Program-made: the position numbers and the translations under genes
The notes under the pieces: generated by a model
Databases searched by the model: none
Told to the model about the DNA's origin: nothing
Seen by the model: only the letters and a program-made list of their open reading frames with translations
Shown here: piece after piece, positions 19,538-28,305 of the stretch
Layout of the letters: each line of letters starts with the position of its first letter
How positions within the stretch are numbered: the stretch's first letter is position 1
Source: Novymonas esmeraldas
Taxonomy: Eukaryota; Euglenozoa; Kinetoplastea; Trypanosomatida; Trypanosomatidae
Length of the DNA: 64,000 nucleotides
NCBI GenBank assembly: GCA_019188245.1
Contig: JAECZO010000041.1
Coordinates: 77,501-141,500, forward strand
Reading direction: 5' to 3'

Positions 19538-21377
19538 CTTCTTTTTTTTTTTCCTCCCTTCTGTCCGCACCAACAACCCGGGGTTGTATGCGTCTGTGCC
19601 GGAGTTGGTCGGTGCTTGGATGTGCGCGTGCGTGGGCTAGTGTGTGTGTGTGTGTGTGTGTGTGATGGAAGAGTGGAAGAAGGAGGAGGAGGAAGAGAGG
19701 GGACTAGCAGAGGGCGATCAAACGTTGACGATGCGGCTTCGACAAGATCACACACACAAACACACACACAAACTGTAGAGACGCAACCTCAACTGAGGAG
19801 CCACGCACGAACCTGAGCAACAAGAGTACCAAAAGAAGAGAGAAAAAAAAGGAAAAAAAAAAAACAGCACCGTCAGTGATGCACCACTTCGACGTCCTGT
19901 CGTCTGGCTGTGAGCCCCACAATAACAACAACACACACACACACGCACACACACGATCTCACACAATCACAGAGCGAGAAAGAGACACACACACAGACAA
20001 GTGTGCAAGAAAGACGATGGGGGGCTGAACAATGACGCAAACAAACAAAAAAAAAACAGTCGAAATTGCAGAAGAGAAGAAAGGGATGCGACCGTGATGA
20101 TCGGAAAAAACCAAAAAAAAACGCAACAGGTGTCTCACACACACCCACAGACACACAGACACACACGAGATGGCGGGCGACGGGGGGGATCAGTGGGGTG
20201 GTGAATGCACGGGGAGGTACTACTACAGAGAGATAGATAGAGGAGAAGAGGAGGGCACGAAGGGGAGAGACGGCGGTGGGCGGGAGGCTGGCAAGAGCGG
20301 GTGAGAGGCAGGTGTGTGCGTGCGTGCTTCAGGCCGGGTGGGACCTGTAGAGGCGAATGGCACAGACAACTGTAGACGACCGTGTGCCGTGCTGTAGCTC
20401 AGTTGCGTGCGAATACGAGAGAGTGTGTGTGTGTGTGTCAAGTCAATCGATTTTGTTTCCGTCCGCAGCTCTCTCTCTCTTCTTGTGTACTTGTGTACGT
20501 ATGTGTGTGAGCGTGTGTAGAGTGTGTGTGGGAGGGAGGGGAGTGGGGGCAGATGAAAGCCTGCTGGCAGTTGTGACACTGAGAGGCAGATGTTGAGGAA
20601 GTCGAAGGGGTGCAGGGACGGATCGTCTGGGAGAGGGGAACGAGGAGGCGAGTCAGCATGACAACACTTCAAAAAAAAAAGTCGAGATCCAACACGAGAG
20701 AAGAGTTCAGCGGCGTCAATCACCGTTGCAACGCCCCTTCTCCACCCCAACACACACACATACAGTGACGGGACCGGTGTTGAGTGTGCGTCACCGAGAC
20801 GGCAGAGCTGCGAGCCCATCAAAAAGACAAGATGGTACAGCGCGGCCTCCTTGTTTCAACACAGTGTGCATATGTGTGTTTGAGTGTGTACTTGACTGTG
20901 TGGGGGAGTGGAGGGACGTCTCTCTCCCTCTCTGTGACCAACCTCGCCTCTTTCTGTCGCTGTGAGTGAATGTGTGTGTGTATGTGTGTATTGGGTGATA
21001 GCATCGCCTCTCACGCCACATCAGAACAACTCACCAGTAGCGCACACACTTTCACACACACACACACACACACACACTCGCGAATCTGCTCTGTTTGTGT
21101 CACTTAAAATCGTCGAATCAAGAGCGTCTCTCTTGAAGCCGTGCAGCCACGATGAAGGGAGGGAGGGGGGGCGAGTACAACAGGAAGGAACACACACACA
21201 CATGTATGTCTTGGCGCAGGCATGCATACACGCTCTTCCGCTCTCTCTCTTCTCCCGCGCCTTACTCCCTCCTGCTCTCTCTCTCTTGCCCACAACTCCT
21301 GTCCCCCCCCCCTCCCACCCTCACCCTTCGCCTCGCTCATGCACGCCGCCGCCGTGTCGTCGCCACTGCAGCTGCCG
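19538..21377. other. Intergenic spacer (1.8 kb) rich in CA/TG repeats
   Basis: No gene supported on either strand. It contains TG repeats (19640-19664, 20423-20438), CA repeats (19748-19769, 19930-19955, 21053-21077), A-runs (around 19843-19864, 20049-20058, 20114-20121) and purine-rich tracts. Open frames here encode only Cys/Val or His/Thr microsatellite strings. It should hold the 5' UTR of the DnaJ gene and the 3' UTR of the small TIM gene, and could hide a small non-coding RNA that I cannot recognise by eye. Confidence 0.6.
19637..19703 (-). promoter_or_regulatory. Predicted trans-splicing signal of DnaJ membrane-protein gene
   Basis: A polypyrimidine tract (minus strand) at 19669-19703 is followed in the transcript by a TG/CA repeat and the first AG (complement of CT at 19637-19638), about 100 bases upstream of ATG 19537. 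Prediction only. Confidence 0.45.
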
Positions 21378-21722
21378 CTACTGACGCATCATCTGCATCG
21401 CGTGCGCCATGGCATCTGCCTGCACCTTATCGACAGCCTGCATGTTCGTCTCCGTGAGGGCGGTTTGGAAAAGCGAGTACCACTTAATGCCACAGTTCTG
21501 CACGCACTTCTTCTCCTCCACGTCCCGGTGGAGACGGTGTGAGATGGGGGCGTGTGTCGTCCGCAAGAGGGTGTACAGCTCCTCCGTGTCGAGACAGCGG
21601 TCGATGCAGAAGTGGACGCTGCTGAACGAGAAGGCAGACCGAACCCGTGCACTTCCTAGAAGCTGATAGGCCTGCGTAATGTGCTCCTCGTAGGGAGTCA
21701 TGGGGGGCTGTGGTGGCTGCAT
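21378..21722 (-). CDS. Small TIM chaperone (Tim8/9/10/13 family)
   Basis: 114 residues from ATG 21722 (MQPPQPPMTPYEEHI). The protein has the twin Cys-x3-Cys signature of mitochondrial intermembrane-space chaperones: FCIDRCLDTEELY at about residue 44 and KKCVQNCGIKWYSLFQTAL at about residue 76, flanked by amphipathic helices. The spacing between motifs is longer than in most small TIMs (about 28 residues against 11-16), but twin CX3C with this helical context is diagnostic. Such proteins form hexamers that escort carrier or beta-barrel precursors across the intermembrane space, and their cysteines form two disulfides through the Mia40-type relay. Which member it is cannot be told from this sequence. 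A longer frame begins at a GTG and is rejected. Confidence 0.8.
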   Translation of the reverse strand: MQPPQPPMTPYEEHITQAYQLLGSARVRSAFSFSSVHFCIDRCLDTEELYTLLRTTHAPISHRLHRDVEEKKCVQNCGIKWYSLFQTALTETNMQAVDKVQADAMAHAMQMMRQ

Positions 21723-22240
21723 CGTTGCGTCAGTGCACACGTTTACAAACTACACGAGCACCGGCCTCTCGCTCTGCCTCCGCGAGTGCGTGTGTGTACG
21801 TGTGTGTATGAGTGTGTGCGTGTACCGGTATTCTGCACGTGCAGGCAACTCCAAAATAAACAATTAGAACAGTAAGAAGCTCTTCCGGCGGCGGCGTGGT
21901 GCAGGAGCGGGTTACACACGATGAAGAGCGGGAAGACACACACTTCGAGAACAGGTGCAGCACACGCTCAGCAATCCACAAGGCGTCGCACGCGCCACGA
22001 AAGAGCTGCAGGGTACGCCACACAAAGACGCCAGAGCCAAACACAGTGCGTGTTCGCTGCACCGCGCAGGCACACGCGCGCGCACAAGTAGAGTGAGGAG
22101 CCAGAGGTGGGGAAAGAGAGGAGAGAAGGATGATGCGACTCTGTGCACGACGAAGGAGCGTGTGTCACTGGACGTGGAGTCAAAGCAGCGGCGGCGAACA
22201 GCCGAGACGGAGCGGCGGCCCAGTCGTAACGAGGTAAGGC

Positions 22241-22258
22241 GGGGGGGGGGGGGGGGGG
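22241..22258. repeat. Poly-G/poly-C homopolymer, 18 bases
   Basis: An uninterrupted run of G on plus, so poly-C in the transcript and inside the polypyrimidine-rich region (22241-22273) upstream of the small TIM gene. Together with the purine-rich sequence that follows, it may serve as that gene's splice-site pyrimidine tract. Confidence 0.85.
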
Positions 22259-22456
22259 AAGAGAGAGAGAAAGCCGCTTCAGCAAAACGAAGTGACGTGG
22301 TAGGGATCACAGTCGTGGTCATGTGCCGTCAGCGCATCACCCTCTCCTCTACCATCGCTACTCCGCGGTGGCACCGTATTCCCCCTCAGCATGTTTTTTT
22401 TTTTCTTTTTGTGCATTTTTTTTTGTGCAGAGGTATGGGTTTTGTATGACTGTGTT

Positions 22457-22458
<2 letters not shown>

Positions 22459-22490
<32 letters not shown>
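22459..22490. repeat. TG/CA microsatellite
   Basis: An uninterrupted TG run of about 16 units in the spacer downstream of the GET1-like gene. Confidence 0.9.
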
Positions 22491-22491
<1 letters not shown>

Positions 22492-22632
22492 AAAGAGGTT
22501 CTGTCTGCCTGCTGTATAAGCGCGTGCACACACACACACACGCGCACACGCGCACAGACACGTGTCGGCGGAGCGACACCGCCGTCGTGAGTTCGGCCCT
22601 GAAGGGAATTGCGAAAGTATGCGGAGGAGGAA

Positions 22633-23703
22633 TCACGTGTAGAGGCGTACGATGAGGTAGGAGGCGAGGAGGCAGGTGAGGAACCACGAGATGAGATCGC
22701 CGCTCGCGCAGAGACGCACGTCCACTCGTTCGTAGACGACAGGTGCGCCGTCGACGCGGAGAGGCGTGCCTGAGTTGGACGTGGTCGAGGACGCCGACAG
22801 CGATGCAGACGGTGTCGAAGCAGCTGCGCTGGGTACGGCCACCCCCACACTCTCCGCGTGGACGTGCCCGCGGTGGATGGGCGAGGTTACCTTCGCGCCG
22901 GGGGCAAAGAGGACTGCCGGCCCGTACATGGCCATGTTGAAGAGAAGCGGGGCGACCACGTCAGCCGTGTAGTAGTGCAGCGTCTCGTCGAGCGACGGCG
23001 GCCCGGCTGTGAGCCCGCGGCGATTGCCGAAGATGGAGAAGAGCACGACAGCCGCGCCGAAGCGAAGGATGTACTTGACGATACTCGCGCCGTTGTACCG
23101 CAGAGTGCGGGCAGCGTGCTGGCCAAGCGTGCGCACCCGGCCTGGATGGGTGGAGGTGTGTGGGTGGGGGTGGGGTGGGGTGACGGCGGTGGCTGTGCTG
23201 GACGCAGCAGCAGCCGGGCCGCTGGATGAGCCATCCCTTGCGCGCGCCACCACTACTCCTCCTGCAGCCGCTGCCGCTGCCGCTGCCGCCGCCGCAGGAG
23301 GGGCCGAGGGAGGAGGGGCTCGGTGTGACGGCCGCACCCCTCGAAACAGAAAGGAGACGCCGCCGGTAAAGAGAAGCGGGGACAGAAGTCGATCTGCAGA
23401 GCACTCGTACTCACGGCGCCTTCTACGCTCCGCGTGCAGCTCCTGGCGGAGCCCCAGCGCTCTGCGCAGCAGGCGGCTGTGCTCGAAGAGCTTGGAAGTG
23501 GAGCAGACCTCGTCTGCGGCCGCCTCCAGCTTGGCGATGTCGCGCTCTAGCGCGTGCTCGCGATGCAGAAAGAGACGCGGCGCTACAGCGCGTTCCCAGT
23601 AGACGCTGCCGACGTAACCGGCAACGGTGGTGATGGCCATCGTGAGCACGAGCACGCCATCCACATACTCGCGGTGGGTGAGGGACGACGCGCCGCTGGC
23701 CAT
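22633..23703 (-). CDS. GET1/WRB-like tail-anchored protein insertion receptor
   Basis: 356 residues from ATG 23703 (MASGASSLTHREYVDGVLVL). The layout matches GET1/WRB: a first membrane helix at about 14-34, a cytosolic antiparallel coiled coil (LERDIAKLEAAADEV, then TSKLFEHSRLLRRALGLRQEL, which resembles the conserved DEFARYARLERK-type segment that binds the GET3 ATPase), then a second hydrophobic segment (VKYILRFGAAVVLFSIFG) near residue 210 and a C-terminal helix (DLISWFLTCLLASYLIVRLY). Insertions make it longer than the 170-235 residue family norm: an Ala/Ser/Pro-rich loop between coiled coil and second helix, and another before the last helix. Expected role: an ER-membrane receptor for GET3-delivered tail-anchored proteins. 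Identification rests on architecture plus a short motif, so a different small membrane family remains possible. Confidence 0.6.
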   Translation of the reverse strand: MASGASSLTHREYVDGVLVLTMAITTVAGYVGSVYWERAVAPRLFLHREHALERDIAKLEAAADEVCSTSKLFEHSRLLRRALGLRQELHAERRRRREYECSADRLLSPLLFTGGVSFLFRGVRPSHRAPPPSAPPAAAAAAAAAAAGGVVVARARDGSSSGPAAAASSTATAVTPPHPHPHTSTHPGRVRTLGQHAARTLRYNGASIVKYILRFGAAVVLFSIFGNRRGLTAGPPSLDETLHYYTADVVAPLLFNMAMYGPAVLFAPGAKVTSPIHRGHVHAESVGVAVPSAAASTPSASLSASSTTSNSGTPLRVDGAPVVYERVDVRLCASGDLISWFLTCLLASYLIVRLYT

Positions 23704-24442
23704 CGTTGAGACAGCGCCTACACAAGGAGAGGGAGAGAGATGGAAGCTGCGCCACAAAAAAAAAAAAAACCACCACACAGACAGAGACGCACGCTCGACG
23801 TGCGTCAGAGCAGAATCGGAAGAGCGGTACGACGACCGGAAGCGGCACACAGACTCACTCACACGCCTCTGCACCCTGCCTCGTCGGGCACCACAGCGAC
23901 GCGCAACAGCGGCAAACGATGCAGAAGAAGAAGAAGTGTGTGTGTGCGTGTGTATGCGCAAGTGTGAATGTGAAGGTGGATTCTCCCTTGCCGTGTTTTT
24001 TTTTTTTTTTTTTTTGGGAGGGCACAGATTACAGAAGAGGAAGAGAGGTGGTTCAGCAGCAGGGAGGGAGGAGCGTGAACGAAGGAGACCCGCGTGGCTG
24101 ATGGAGGGTGGCGTCTGCATGGGGGTGCGCAGCGGCGATAGACGGGAGGCGGCCCGCCGGACAGACCGGCTCGCGCGCACATCGGCAGCAGTGGCCCGCA
24201 GCAGCGGCGGCGGTGGCGGCGGGGATGGATGCCTGTCTTGGCGGACAGAGCACGACGACGCGATAGTTGGTGAAGGGAGAGAGAGACCCCACCACCACCA
24301 CCACCACGGTGAGAAGCACATCACGAAGAAGAAGGGGGGGGAAGAGGAAGAGGAGGGGGAGGTGCCCCGCTGTCTCCTGCCCCCCCCCCGTGGTCAAGGC
24401 ACGCCTGCACACACACACACACACACACACTCACACACACAC
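23704..24442. other. Intergenic spacer with T20 run and CA repeats
   Basis: No gene supported. Contains A-runs at 23757-23769, a T-run at about 23996-24015 (poly-A in the transcript), a CAC repeat near 24292-24306, a C-run near 24381-24390 and CA repeats at 24410-24445. Confidence 0.65.
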
Positions 24443-25837
24443 TCACATGAGGTACGCGATGCCGTCGTCGTAAAAGATAAGCTGCCGCTCGTGGAAGCGG
24501 CGCAGGATCTGCTCGACACACGCCTCGGCCCCGCCGTCGCGGTAGCCCATCTGCGCCAGCTTCTTGACAACGATGGCCACCGTAACAGGGTCATACAGCT
24601 GCACGATGGAGGCGACCTTGCGCTCCAGCAGCGGCAACGACCACGCCTCATCGTCCTTGTCACTGGCCTGGTACTTGGCCATGTGCGCAGCTGTGGCTGC
24701 GCCGCTGCTGCTGTTGCCGGGCCGTGTGAACACCCGTGGCTCGTACACGACCTCGCCGCCGTACTCGCCGCCGCTCCACGAGGACGGGCCCGCCACCGCA
24801 TCGTCGACCAGTTCATCGGGGTAGTGCTCATACTTGAGGTAGTGCGCGGTGACGGCGTCTGTCGGCAGCGGCGCGGCGGCGGCTGCCACCTTCGCGAGTT
24901 TGGTGGCTTTGGGGAGCGGGGCGGTCTCCCGCCTCACCCGCGCCGCCGCGACGCGCGCCTCGCCTGCCTCCTCCGCCTTGGCAACCTTGACGGCCGGCGC
25001 GGCGGCTGACGTCGCCGCCGATGGTGTGGTCGCAGGCGCGGCGGCCCTCCTCTCGGCACGGCTCGCCGACGACGGCGGCGATGAGGAGGAGGAGGCGGAG
25101 GGCAGGTTGCGCAGCATCGCCACCTCCTGCTCCACCTGCCGCTCGAACACGGTGTCGCGACTCACGCGCTTGCCCAGCTTGGCGCACTTGCTGAAGTAGA
25201 AGTCGGCCAGGATGCTGTACAGCCCCATCTTGTTGGACACCTCAGTCTTGATCCCGAGCATCATGCAGAGCACCTTCAGCGCCGGCACCGCGAGGTTGTC
25301 GATGCCGGTGCCCACGACGCGGTCGAGAAGGCCACGCATGTAGGCCGCGATGCACTCCTTCACGGACTCCTCCGGCTCCCCATCTGTTGGCGACGTCTGT
25401 CCTCGATGCTGACCCTCAAGCGTGGTGGCCTTCGAGACGGTGTCCACGTCATCGTCGTCGTCGTCGCTGCGTGTGCGCTTCTTCCCCGCAGAGGCATCGA
25501 CCTGTGGTAGGGCAGGAGATGGCGCGACGTCGGCGGCGGTGGCGACGGCCACAGCACCATTGCCGTTGTGCTGGGGCAGAGGCGACGCGCCAGCGCTGGC
25601 GATGGCAGTGGCAGGCTGCCCCGTCACCGGCAACACTGTCGCCGACTTGGCCCTCGTCTTCGCACCGCCGGTGCGGCGGGCGGCGGACTCCCGGATCACC
25701 GAGCACCAGCGGCGGCGCTCGTCGAGGGACGCGTGTTGGAGGTTGCGCAAGGCCTGGCTGAAGACACCTTTGCGAATCTCGTCCTCCTCGCTGCGCAGCG
25801 CCGGTCTCAGGCTCTCGAAAGGGTTCTCCATCGCCAT
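24443..25837 (-). CDS. Hypothetical protein with SAP-like helical domain
   Basis: 464 residues from ATG 25837 (MAMENPFESLRPALRSEEDE). Residues 1-60 form a charged helical region. A disordered stretch with a DDDDDDD acidic run and nearby KKRTRS basic motif (possible nuclear signal) follows. Residues about 175-235 contain VPALKVLCMMLGIKTEVSNK and MGLYSILADFYFSKCAKLGK, which resembles a SAP-type DNA-binding helix-turn-helix. Another low-complexity Ala/Ser/Pro region separates this from a C-terminal helical domain (VASIVQLYDPVTVAIVVKKL, then MGYRDGGAEACVEQILRRF) that ends IFYDDGIAYLM. The longer frame upstream includes an acidic stretch but no ATG close to it, so it is left out. A nuclear, nucleic-acid related role is an inference from the SAP-like and basic segments. 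Confidence 0.65.
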   Translation of the reverse strand: MAMENPFESLRPALRSEEDEIRKGVFSQALRNLQHASLDERRRWCSVIRESAARRTGGAKTRAKSATVLPVTGQPATAIASAGASPLPQHNGNGAVAVATAADVAPSPALPQVDASAGKKRTRSDDDDDDVDTVSKATTLEGQHRGQTSPTDGEPEESVKECIAAYMRGLLDRVVGTGIDNLAVPALKVLCMMLGIKTEVSNKMGLYSILADFYFSKCAKLGKRVSRDTVFERQVEQEVAMLRNLPSASSSSSPPSSASRAERRAAAPATTPSAATSAAAPAVKVAKAEEAGEARVAAARVRRETAPLPKATKLAKVAAAAAPLPTDAVTAHYLKYEHYPDELVDDAVAGPSSWSGGEYGGEVVYEPRVFTRPGNSSSGAATAAHMAKYQASDKDDEAWSLPLLERKVASIVQLYDPVTVAIVVKKLAQMGYRDGGAEACVEQILRRFHERQLIFYDDGIAYLM

Positions 25838-26575
25838 CTGCCGGTGCTCCTCCTCCTCTTCCTCTCTCGCCTCCTCACCGCGCCCCTCACGTGCTCCGAG
25901 GACGGTGCGAAGAAGAGTGGCGGCGGCGGTGTCGGCGCGGGTCTGCTGCCTCTCCAGTTCTACGTCTCCCTCCGCCTTCTCCTTGTCTGCTTCGTGTGTG
26001 TGGCGGTGGGTGAGCGATGAGGCGAGCTCGGTAGTGCCCGTGGAACCACACGTCGCGCGTCTACGGCGACAGCGGTGCGCGGCTGCGTGGTGTGTTGCTG
26101 TCGAGGTGATGACAAGAGAGAGTGAGAGAGGAACGATAAAGAAGCGCAGGACGTGTATGTGTGTATGTGTATGTGTGTTTGTGTGTGCAAAGGAGAGTGA
26201 GGATACCTGCATATGGATAGACGCGCATGAAACGGCGCTCGCCACACACGTACACACACACACACACACACATAAACACACAGAGGCAGCAAGAGGAGAA
26301 ACGAAGGGAGAGAGAGAGAGTACACGGGTGGCGAGAGGAAGATGATGTTCACTGCTTCTCCTGCTCACCGATTGCCGGGACGGTCGGCAAAGGGGCAAAA
26401 AGAGGGGAGAGAGATGTGGTGGTTATGCGCACCTCCTCTGTCGCACACGTGCGCATGTCTGCGTTCTGCTCTCTGCGTGTGTGTGTGTATGTGTGTTTGT
26501 GTTTCTGCTTCTGTGATGTCGTGATTGCCGTGCGCAAGTGGATGACATCGAGATGAGGAGGTCTGGTCCCCTCAC
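25838..26575. other. Intergenic spacer
   Basis: Upstream of ATG 25837 the frame is open for about 185 codons, but most of it is His/Thr/Ser repeat translation, so it is treated as 5' UTR. Contains TG runs at 26156-26186 and 26478-26498, a CA run at 26252-26282 and purine tracts at 26305-26323. No gene was seen. Confidence 0.6.
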
Positions 26576-27808
26576 TCACTCCCCTCCCCTCTCTCGTGAC
26601 GAGGGCCCGGTCAGACGCCGTGTGACGCCAACCACGGAGCCCATCGCACCGCCGTCCCGCTCGTACTCCTCGCCAAACCGCCTCGACGACTTCTTCACGA
26701 GCACCAGTGCCTGGTGCACCGTCAACGGCGGCTCGTCCTCCTGCTGGGCCGTCTCCACGTTCACGTACGGCTCGAGGTCGCGACGAACGTAGCCGCGGTA
26801 GTCGCGGTAGAACTGCAAGTACTCGTCCTTGAACGAGACCACCAGCAGCAGCAGCATCGCCAGCCCGCACAGGAACAGGCCGGACACGACCAGCAGACTC
26901 CGGCGCATGCCTTGGTGTACGAGCAGGAGCACCTCAGAGCCGGTGGTGCTCTGTGGGAAGGCGAGCGGCTCCGGTGGCGTCCCGTCGGTGGGGGCCGGCG
27001 CCATGGGCACGGGCACGCCAAGGAAGTCGCACAAGGGCTGCCAGCCGTCCTGGACGCGGTAGACCAGCAGGCGGTCGCGTGGGACGACCTCCTTCACGTG
27101 CTGCTCGAAGAGGTCCAGCGCGCCGGAGAGGCGCAGCGTCCGGTGCTGCTGCGCGACCGGCACGTTCTGCGCCGCCATCGCGGCGGACGACAGCGGCGGC
27201 GGTCGCGCGTGGGGTCCGCGCCGCTCACCGCCGCCGCCGCCGGGGTCGATGAGAGCACGGCGCAGGTCGACCATGTCCAGCAGCATCGAGTGGAACTTGG
27301 AGGCGTGTCGCCACATCACACTCCTCTCGCACTCTCGCACCAGCGGCTGCAACCACTGCTCCATGTCCTTCTCCCAGGACAGCTTGTCCAGCTCCTCCAC
27401 CAATACAACGCGCGTGCTGCGCGGACACGCCGCAAGGATGGCCTCGAAGCCAATCGTCGCGGGCGGCCCCACGAGTGAGTCGAAGAAGAGCGGCGGTGCC
27501 GGGGTGTCACCGGGGGTGCCAGAGCCGGGCGGCAGCGACGGGGACGGCGTCGCCGTGGCCTGGGGCACGCGGAGGATGTCGAAGTCGAACTTCTTCTCTC
27601 GCCGTAGAACGGCCATCCACTCCTGCGGGTGGGTCAACACGTGGCCCTTGCGAACGCTGTGCTCGAACGTGTAGGGGTGGTAGCCGAGCAGGCGCAGCGC
27701 CGGTGCGAGCGCGCCGCCGTTGGGCACCATCGTCAGCACCACGACCCGCGGCGGTGGCGGTGCTGCTGTCGGGGCTGCCTGGCGCAGCAGGCGAGCGACC
27801 CGCAACAT
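26576..27808 (-). CDS. Sulfotransferase-fold protein with C-terminal membrane helix, PAPS motifs not visible
   Basis: 410 residues from ATG 27808 (MLRVARLLRQAAPTAAPPPP); an ATG further upstream would add about 25 residues. The order of elements follows the Sulfotransfer_4 family: ALRLLGYHPYTFEHSV at residues 37-52 (where the family has LPRTGTTSL followed by LGY), HPQEWMAVLRREKKFDFD, FDSLVGPPATIGFEAILAAC, STRVVLVEELDKLSWEKDM (family: VILTVRDPESW) and VPRDRLLVYRVQDGWQPLCD with FLGVPVP, the family's VKEGWEPLCKFLGVPVP signature. The PAPS 5'-phosphate loop (R-T-G-T-x-S) reads MVPNGGALAPAL here, and the VRDP arginine is replaced. A membrane helix near residues 320-345 (LLVVSGLFLCGLAMLLLLVV) resembles that of related type proteins. 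The fold call is firm; enzymatic activity is doubtful. Confidence 0.75.
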   Translation of the reverse strand: MLRVARLLRQAAPTAAPPPPRVVVLTMVPNGGALAPALRLLGYHPYTFEHSVRKGHVLTHPQEWMAVLRREKKFDFDILRVPQATATPSPSLPPGSGTPGDTPAPPLFFDSLVGPPATIGFEAILAACPRSTRVVLVEELDKLSWEKDMEQWLQPLVRECERSVMWRHASKFHSMLLDMVDLRRALIDPGGGGGERRGPHARPPPLSSAAMAAQNVPVAQQHRTLRLSGALDLFEQHVKEVVPRDRLLVYRVQDGWQPLCDFLGVPVPMAPAPTDGTPPEPLAFPQSTTGSEVLLLVHQGMRRSLLVVSGLFLCGLAMLLLLVVSFKDEYLQFYRDYRGYVRRDLEPYVNVETAQQEDEPPLTVHQALVLVKKSSRRFGEEYERDGGAMGSVVGVTRRLTGPSSRERGGE

Positions 27809-28305
27809 CGCCACCGGCCCGTGGTGTGGTTTGTCGATCAGAAACGCAGAGAAGACCCTAGTGCACACATGTAGACACAACAAGAAAGAGAAACACGCGC
27901 GAGATCACGATGACGAGGACGTCGGGACGGAGCGAGAGGGAAAGAGGTGAGGCGAGAAGGAGAGACACGGAGGCTGCAGCGGGGGAGGGGGAGGGGGTGC
28001 AGGGAGGCCGAGCAGGTGCAGCAACGGCTACAACGTTCAGCAGTCGCGAAGGGCAGAGTTGGCGCGTGCACACACATATATGTATTTTCACCCACAAACA
28101 CACACACATACACAGCACAGAGAGGCGTGGCGTGCGCACGCCACGCACTCATGAGAAGAGCTGACACACAAAAGAGCCGGAACGCTGCACAGACAACGTC
28201 AGACACACACACGCACGCATGCCATGCGCCGCGCAGCGCGGAGTCCAGGACGGACAGAGAGAGAAACAGCGACAGGGCAGCGCTCCGGTACCTCGCGCGC
28301 CGCCG
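27809..28305. other. Intergenic spacer with 22-bp palindrome
   Basis: No gene supported. Purine-rich at 27930-28005 (candidate polypyrimidine tract for the sulfotransferase-like gene), CA-rich at 28098-28110, an ACATATATG-type element near 28073 and a perfect inverted repeat at 28125-28146. Confidence 0.65.
28125..28146. repeat. Perfect 22-bp palindrome
   Basis: The sequence from 28125 (GCGTGGCGTGC) to 28146 is its own reverse complement, so it can form a hairpin without a loop or bind a dimeric protein symmetrically. It lies in the spacer, about 180 bases beyond the stop codon of the gene at 28306-31173 (in its 3' UTR). Confidence 0.8.

Larger units (their letters stand above)
21723..22632. 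other. Intergenic spacer with G18 run and TG repeat
   Basis: No gene supported. Notable are an 18-base G-run (22241-22258), T-runs at about 22396-22404 and 22417-22424, a TG repeat at 22459-22490 and a CA repeat near 22525-22542. Confidence 0.65.
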
